Shown here: positions 36,057-37,955 of the stretch, piece after piece
Numbering within the stretch: position 1 is the first letter of the stretch
Layout of the letters: every line of letters begins with the position of its first letter
IMG/VR virus record: IMGVR_UViG_3300043640_000123
Coordinates: 1-37,955 of that record
Length of the DNA stretch: 37,955 nucleotides
Direction: 5' to 3' (one strand)
From: a virus
Position numbers and translations under genes: made by a program
Notes under the pieces: model-generated
Database searches by the model: none
The model's input: the letters and a program-made list of their open reading frames with translations, nothing else
What the model was told of the DNA's origin: nothing

Positions 36057-36332
36057 GATCTCTCCTTGAGGGGTGACGGTATGTAGTTACCGGGCTGGGC
36101 CGGAGCGGCCCGATTTAGTTGCGTGCGCAATTACTTTGGTGTCCTGGCCCGCGCTGGGCACCGATGCCGCGCGGTGGCCTGGGACTCGTTCGCAAACATG
36201 CAGGTCAGAGGCTTGATCGTCTTGTGGTTGAGCGGGGAGAGAAATTGCCTTGGCCGGGCTCCTTATCAAGATCACCCCCATGACCCGTCCGGGGGGTACC
36301 CCCTCCCCTCTGTCCCTCCTCACTCCCCGTGA
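36057..36332. other. Intergenic region with palindromes; possible cohesive-end or late-promoter region
   Basis: No supported gene. It holds GGGGGTACCCCC (36292-36303, perfect 12-bp palindrome), TTGCGTGCGCAA (36119-36130, inverted arms of 5) and a hairpin GGGCCG-GAG-CGGCCC (36097-36111). The HNH gene lies on one side and late genes on the other, the usual neighbourhood of cos in actinophages, but no overhang can be recognised. Confidence 0.35.
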
Positions 36333-36617
36333 TCACAAGCGTTCTGATCTTGGCATTCTGTTCTGCATTGATCGTCCAGCTTTTGAGTTGCATGACCTGT
36401 GTTCCAGCCTGAGATTGTCCAGGTCCAGCGGTGGACCACCGTCAGCCAAGGCCACGATGTGGCCAACCGTGCGCGCCATGCGGTCCTGTGGGTCTAGGTC
36501 CTGATCCACGTACTGACCACAACGCCAACAGTGAGTCTGTGTTCTGAACACGATGGCTTGTGCCTGTTCCCATCGTGGACCCATGCGACCAAGGTTGTAC
36601 GTGTACTGATCAACCAT
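36333..36617 (-). CDS. HNH endonuclease
   Basis: 94 residues from ATG 36617; the start is uncertain because no ribosome-binding site precedes it or the next ATG (36584). The zinc-type HNH core is clear: CWRCG (C30, C33), GHIVALADGG (H53), LDNLRLEHRSCN (N68, H73, C76). Small HNH proteins beside terminase are needed for DNA packaging in HK97-like phages, cooperating with the terminase at cos. Upstream in-frame codons derive from the GT-rich repeat and are not coding. Confidence 0.85.
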   Translation of the reverse strand: MVDQYTYNLGRMGPRWEQAQAIVFRTQTHCWRCGQYVDQDLDPQDRMARTVGHIVALADGGPPLDLDNLRLEHRSCNSKAGRSMQNRMPRSERL

Positions 36618-36672
36618 GCTGATCACACGCACACACGTACACACACGCACATACATGGACATACACACACGC
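36618..36672. repeat. GT/AC-rich microsatellite
   Basis: Alternating CA-type dinucleotides with scattered CG and TA steps, purine-pyrimidine alternating over about 50 bp, unlike the rest of the genome. Could adopt Z-form or slip during replication. Confidence 0.8.
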
Positions 36673-36727
36673 ATGGGTACTACTACCTACACACGTACCT
36701 ATCAGGGCAGGTAGGTACACAGGTGGG

Positions 36728-36767
36728 CATGGGTGGGTGGGTAGGTGGGCATACACACCCACCCATG
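36728..36767. repeat. 12-bp inverted repeat CATGGGTGGGTG / CACCCACCCATG
   Basis: Arms at 36728-36739 and 36756-36767 with a 16-bp spacer. The G-rich strand (GGGTGGGTGGGTAGGTGGG) also fits a G-quadruplex pattern. Confidence 0.75.
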
Positions 36768-36770
36768 TGG

Positions 36771-36870
36771 AGGCCCCTCTGTGAGGCCCCTCATATAGGC
36801 CCCTCTGTGAGGGCCGCTCTACACAGGGCCCTCTGTGGTAGGCCCCTGTGAGTGGGCTCCCCTGTGGGAG
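36771..36870. repeat. 13-bp tandem repeats (iteron-like)
   Basis: AGGCCCCTCTGTG at 36771 and 36797 exactly, AGGCCCCTCATAT at 36784, AGGGCCGCTCTAC at 36810, then spaced degenerate copies (GGGCCCTCTGTGG, AGGCCCCTGTGAG, GGCTCCCCTGTGG) to about 36870. The 3' end of the gene on the minus strand reads through part of it. Confidence 0.8.
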
Positions 36871-37157
36871 GGGGTGTCTGTGCTGGGCCCCTCGTAGTAG
36901 GCGAACATGAGGGCCATGGCCACCTCTGCCTCCCCTGTGCCCAGGGCCAGCTCCAGCTTGTCCCACAGATCCTCCAGGGTCTTGACGTCCTTGGATCCAC
37001 CCCTGTCGTACACGCTGCTGTCCAGCCTCCACGCCTCCAGCATGGTACGGGCCAGGACCGGCCAAGGCCCGGAATCAGGACCCCACGCGGTGGGTATGGA
37101 GTGCGGGCATGTATCCTCGTGGCCTTGGGTCAGGTGGCAGAACACGCACTTGGACAC
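36819..37157 (-). CDS. Small zinc-finger-type protein
   Basis: 112 residues, GTG 37157 behind TGGAGGCCCC. It opens with CVFCHLTQGHEDTCPH (CxxC, H, C, H), a likely zinc site, followed by a helical domain (PVLARTMLEAWRLDSSVYD; LEDLWDKLELALG; AEVAMALMFAYYEG). The last 25 residues are encoded by the 13-bp repeats (HRGAHSQGPTTEGPV) and are probably unstructured. Function unknown. Divergent from the HTH regulator. Confidence 0.7.
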   Translation of the reverse strand: MSKCVFCHLTQGHEDTCPHSIPTAWGPDSGPWPVLARTMLEAWRLDSSVYDRGGSKDVKTLEDLWDKLELALGTGEAEVAMALMFAYYEGPSTDTPSHRGAHSQGPTTEGPV

Positions 37158-37171
37158 GGGGCCTCCAGGCT

Positions 37172-37200
37172 TTGACAGGTGGGCAATGCACGCCCATAAT
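37172..37200 (+). promoter_or_regulatory. Leaderless promoter of the HTH regulator with an operator-like element
   Basis: TTGACA (37172-37177), 17 bp, CATAAT (37195-37200); the best promoter in the window. ATG follows 7 bp later with no ribosome-binding site, so the mRNA is likely leaderless. TTGAC-aggtg-GGCAA spans 37172-37186. GGGC...GCCC adds a second small inverted repeat. Confidence 0.72.
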
Positions 37201-37207
37201 AAGGCCC

Positions 37208-37486
37208 ATGACCAGACTCACGAATCAGGAATTCGCACAGCGTACGGACTGCGATTTCACCACCGCGTCCAAGCTCCGGAACGGCAAGCGCCGTCCAGGC
37301 ATCGAACTGTTCATCCGCATGATCATGGAATTCGACCTTGATCCCAAAGAGGCGGTTCTGGCGTTCGCTCGTGGCCGGGCATCGTTCCGGGACTACATCA
37401 ATCGGACGATCTTTGAGCCCCCGAATGACGAGCCCGCCAAGGAAACCCCCAAGGCCCCATCCACGGATGTCCGTTTCTCGAACTGA
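37208..37486 (+). CDS. Helix-turn-helix (XRE-type) regulator, immunity-repressor candidate
   Basis: 92 residues from ATG 37208. Residues 4-55 are a helix-turn-helix domain of the XRE kind: LTNQEFAQRTDCDFTTASKLRNGKRRPG, then IELFIRMIMEFDLDPKEAV as the supporting helices. The C-terminal third is short and polar (NDEPAKETPK), without a peptidase or dimer domain. Position (its own leaderless promoter, opposite to flanking genes, closed by a terminator) and the operator-like element in its promoter suggest autoregulation. It could be the lysogeny repressor or a Cro-type factor. Confidence 0.78.
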   Translation: MTRLTNQEFAQRTDCDFTTASKLRNGKRRPGIELFIRMIMEFDLDPKEAVLAFARGRASFRDYINRTIFEPPNDEPAKETPKAPSTDVRFSN

Positions 37487-37494
37487 CCGCCTAC

Positions 37495-37548
37495 ACAGAA
37501 CGGCCCCGCTAGGAGATCGTCTGGTCTCTCCATGCGGGGCCGTTCTGT
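37495..37548. terminator. Bidirectional terminator
   Basis: ACAGAACGGCCCCGC pairs perfectly with GCGGGGCCGTTCTGT (15 bp) around a 24-nt loop. It separates the regulator from the convergent gene ending at 37552; CGTTTACT follows on the plus side. Confidence 0.75.
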
Positions 37549-37551
37549 CGT

Positions 37552-37755
37552 TTACTGGCTCTCTCCAGCCCGACCTATGTGGTAGTGAGAACAAGATCTA
37601 CACCAGTACGAGCGCATCCCCAGAGTGTTGAGGGGGTGCTCCGCCTCCAGGCGGAGAATCGCGCGATCCGCCGCCGCCTGGTTGTTCCACGCTCCGGGCT
37701 TGCATCGCTTACGGGCTGACTGAGTCCTGGCCTTGATGACCTTGTTCCTGGGCAT
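37552..37755 (-). CDS. 67-aa basic protein with a zinc-type motif
   Basis: ATG 37755 behind ACGGAGGCACC. A basic start (KVIKARTQSARKRCKPG), a helix (NQAAADRAILRLEAE) and YWCRSCSHYHIG, a CxxC...H pattern common in small actinophage and actinobacterial proteins. It overlaps the gene to its right by 47 bp. Possibly nucleic-acid binding; function unknown. Confidence 0.65.
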   Translation of the reverse strand: MPRNKVIKARTQSARKRCKPGAWNNQAAADRAILRLEAEHPLNTLGMRSYWCRSCSHYHIGRAGESQ

Positions 37756-37955
37756 CGGGGGGTGCCTCCGTTGAGGGAAGGGATATGTCTCCGCTCAAGT
37801 AGATCCGATCCGGCCAGCCAAGCTCCACCACGAGCTCTTTCATGAGCCGGTCACGGCCTTGTCCGCACAGGCGATCGTCCACCCAGATCAGCATGGAGAC
37901 CGTCCGGTACTCCGGCCCAATAGTCCAGCTGAACCTCTTGGGCCGGTAGGTCAGA
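37709..37955 (-). CDS. C-terminal part of an unknown protein (cut by the window edge)
   Basis: The frame is open to the right edge, so the ATG at 37894 is probably internal. Visible residues include FSWTIGPEYRTVSMLIWVDDRL, LMKELVVELGWPDRIYLSGD and an acidic Gln-rich tail. No family was recognised. The start lies outside the window. Confidence 0.6.
   Translation of the reverse strand, partial: LTYRPKRFSWTIGPEYRTVSMLIWVDDRLCGQGRDRLMKELVVELGWPDRIYLSGDISLPSTEAPPDAQEQGHQGQDSVSP

Noticed and set aside
36087-36323. 78-aa minus-strand frame in the intergenic region
   Set aside because: Mixed composition without predicted structure, covers palindromes, and has no convincing link to neighbours; kept as non-coding.
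36618-36674. N-terminal extension of the HNH protein
   Set aside because: The added residues (Met/Val/Cys/Arg alternation) are only the translation of the GT-rich microsatellite.
36771-36870. CRISPR array
   Set aside because: Repeat units are 13 bp and contiguous, with no unique spacers and no cas genes.
1-37955. tRNA genes, integrase or attachment site
   Set aside because: No cloverleaf with an intact T-arm motif and no serine or tyrosine recombinase motifs were seen in the translated frames; they may lie outside the window.

Overview
This window is part of the genome of a temperate-looking tailed phage (long non-contractile tail type, HK97-fold capsid) of a high-G+C actinobacterium, most likely Streptomyces or a relative. 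The grounds are the very G+C-rich codon use, the actinophage gene order (HNH nuclease, terminase, portal, prohead protease, capsid, connector, tail tube, frameshifted tail chaperones, tape measure with an NlpC/P60 domain, minor tail proteins, lysis genes), the PGRP-type amidase, and a secreted lamin-tail-domain protein. The host is inferred; nothing in the window names it. Both edges cut a minus-strand gene, so the window is an internal piece of a larger genome. No integrase, DNA polymerase, primase or helicase was recognised.

Left third (1-10.6 kb, plus strand apart from the first partial gene): about 27 mostly tiny early or accessory genes set in short cassettes. Recognisable products are a YdjM-type membrane hydrolase, a second polytopic membrane protein, several Cys-cluster microproteins, two winged-helix-like proteins, a pair of coiled-coil paralogues, and one larger protein (8016-8933) that looks like a stand-alone Spo11/topoisomerase VI A-type protein with a TOPRIM domain. 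Most cassettes begin with the same promoter: TTGAC, a GGCAA half-site at fixed spacing, and a CAnnAT-like -10 after 17-18 bp. Most end in a GC-rich hairpin. A 466-bp non-coding stretch (4588-5053) carries eleven copies of TCGTCCC/GGGACGA arranged in dyads, a candidate replication origin or control region.

Middle and right (36.6 kb down to 10.7 kb, minus strand): the late operon, read right to left. It holds the HNH nuclease, several small proteins, a frameshifted lipoprotein, a YiiX-like papain-fold protein, small and large terminase, portal, protease, capsid, structural and repeat proteins, connector and tail completion genes, tail tube, chaperones with a clear AAATTTC slippery site, tape measure, hub-like minor tail protein, two fibre-like proteins, a duplicated small gene pair, membrane (holin-type) proteins, amidase endolysin, the secreted lamin-tail protein and a last membrane protein. 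A strong bidirectional hairpin at 10615-10653 separates it from the converging early genes.

Right edge (36.6-37.95 kb): an unusual repeat block (GT-rich microsatellite, a 12-bp inverted repeat, 13-bp tandem repeats), a zinc-finger gene, and a 92-aa helix-turn-helix regulator apparently expressed from a leaderless promoter. That promoter contains the same TTGAC-N5-GGCAA element as the early cassettes and the lipoprotein gene. The simplest reading is that this element is an operator and that this regulator, or another phage regulator, controls the dispersed cassettes through it. This is an inference from sequence and needs a binding test.
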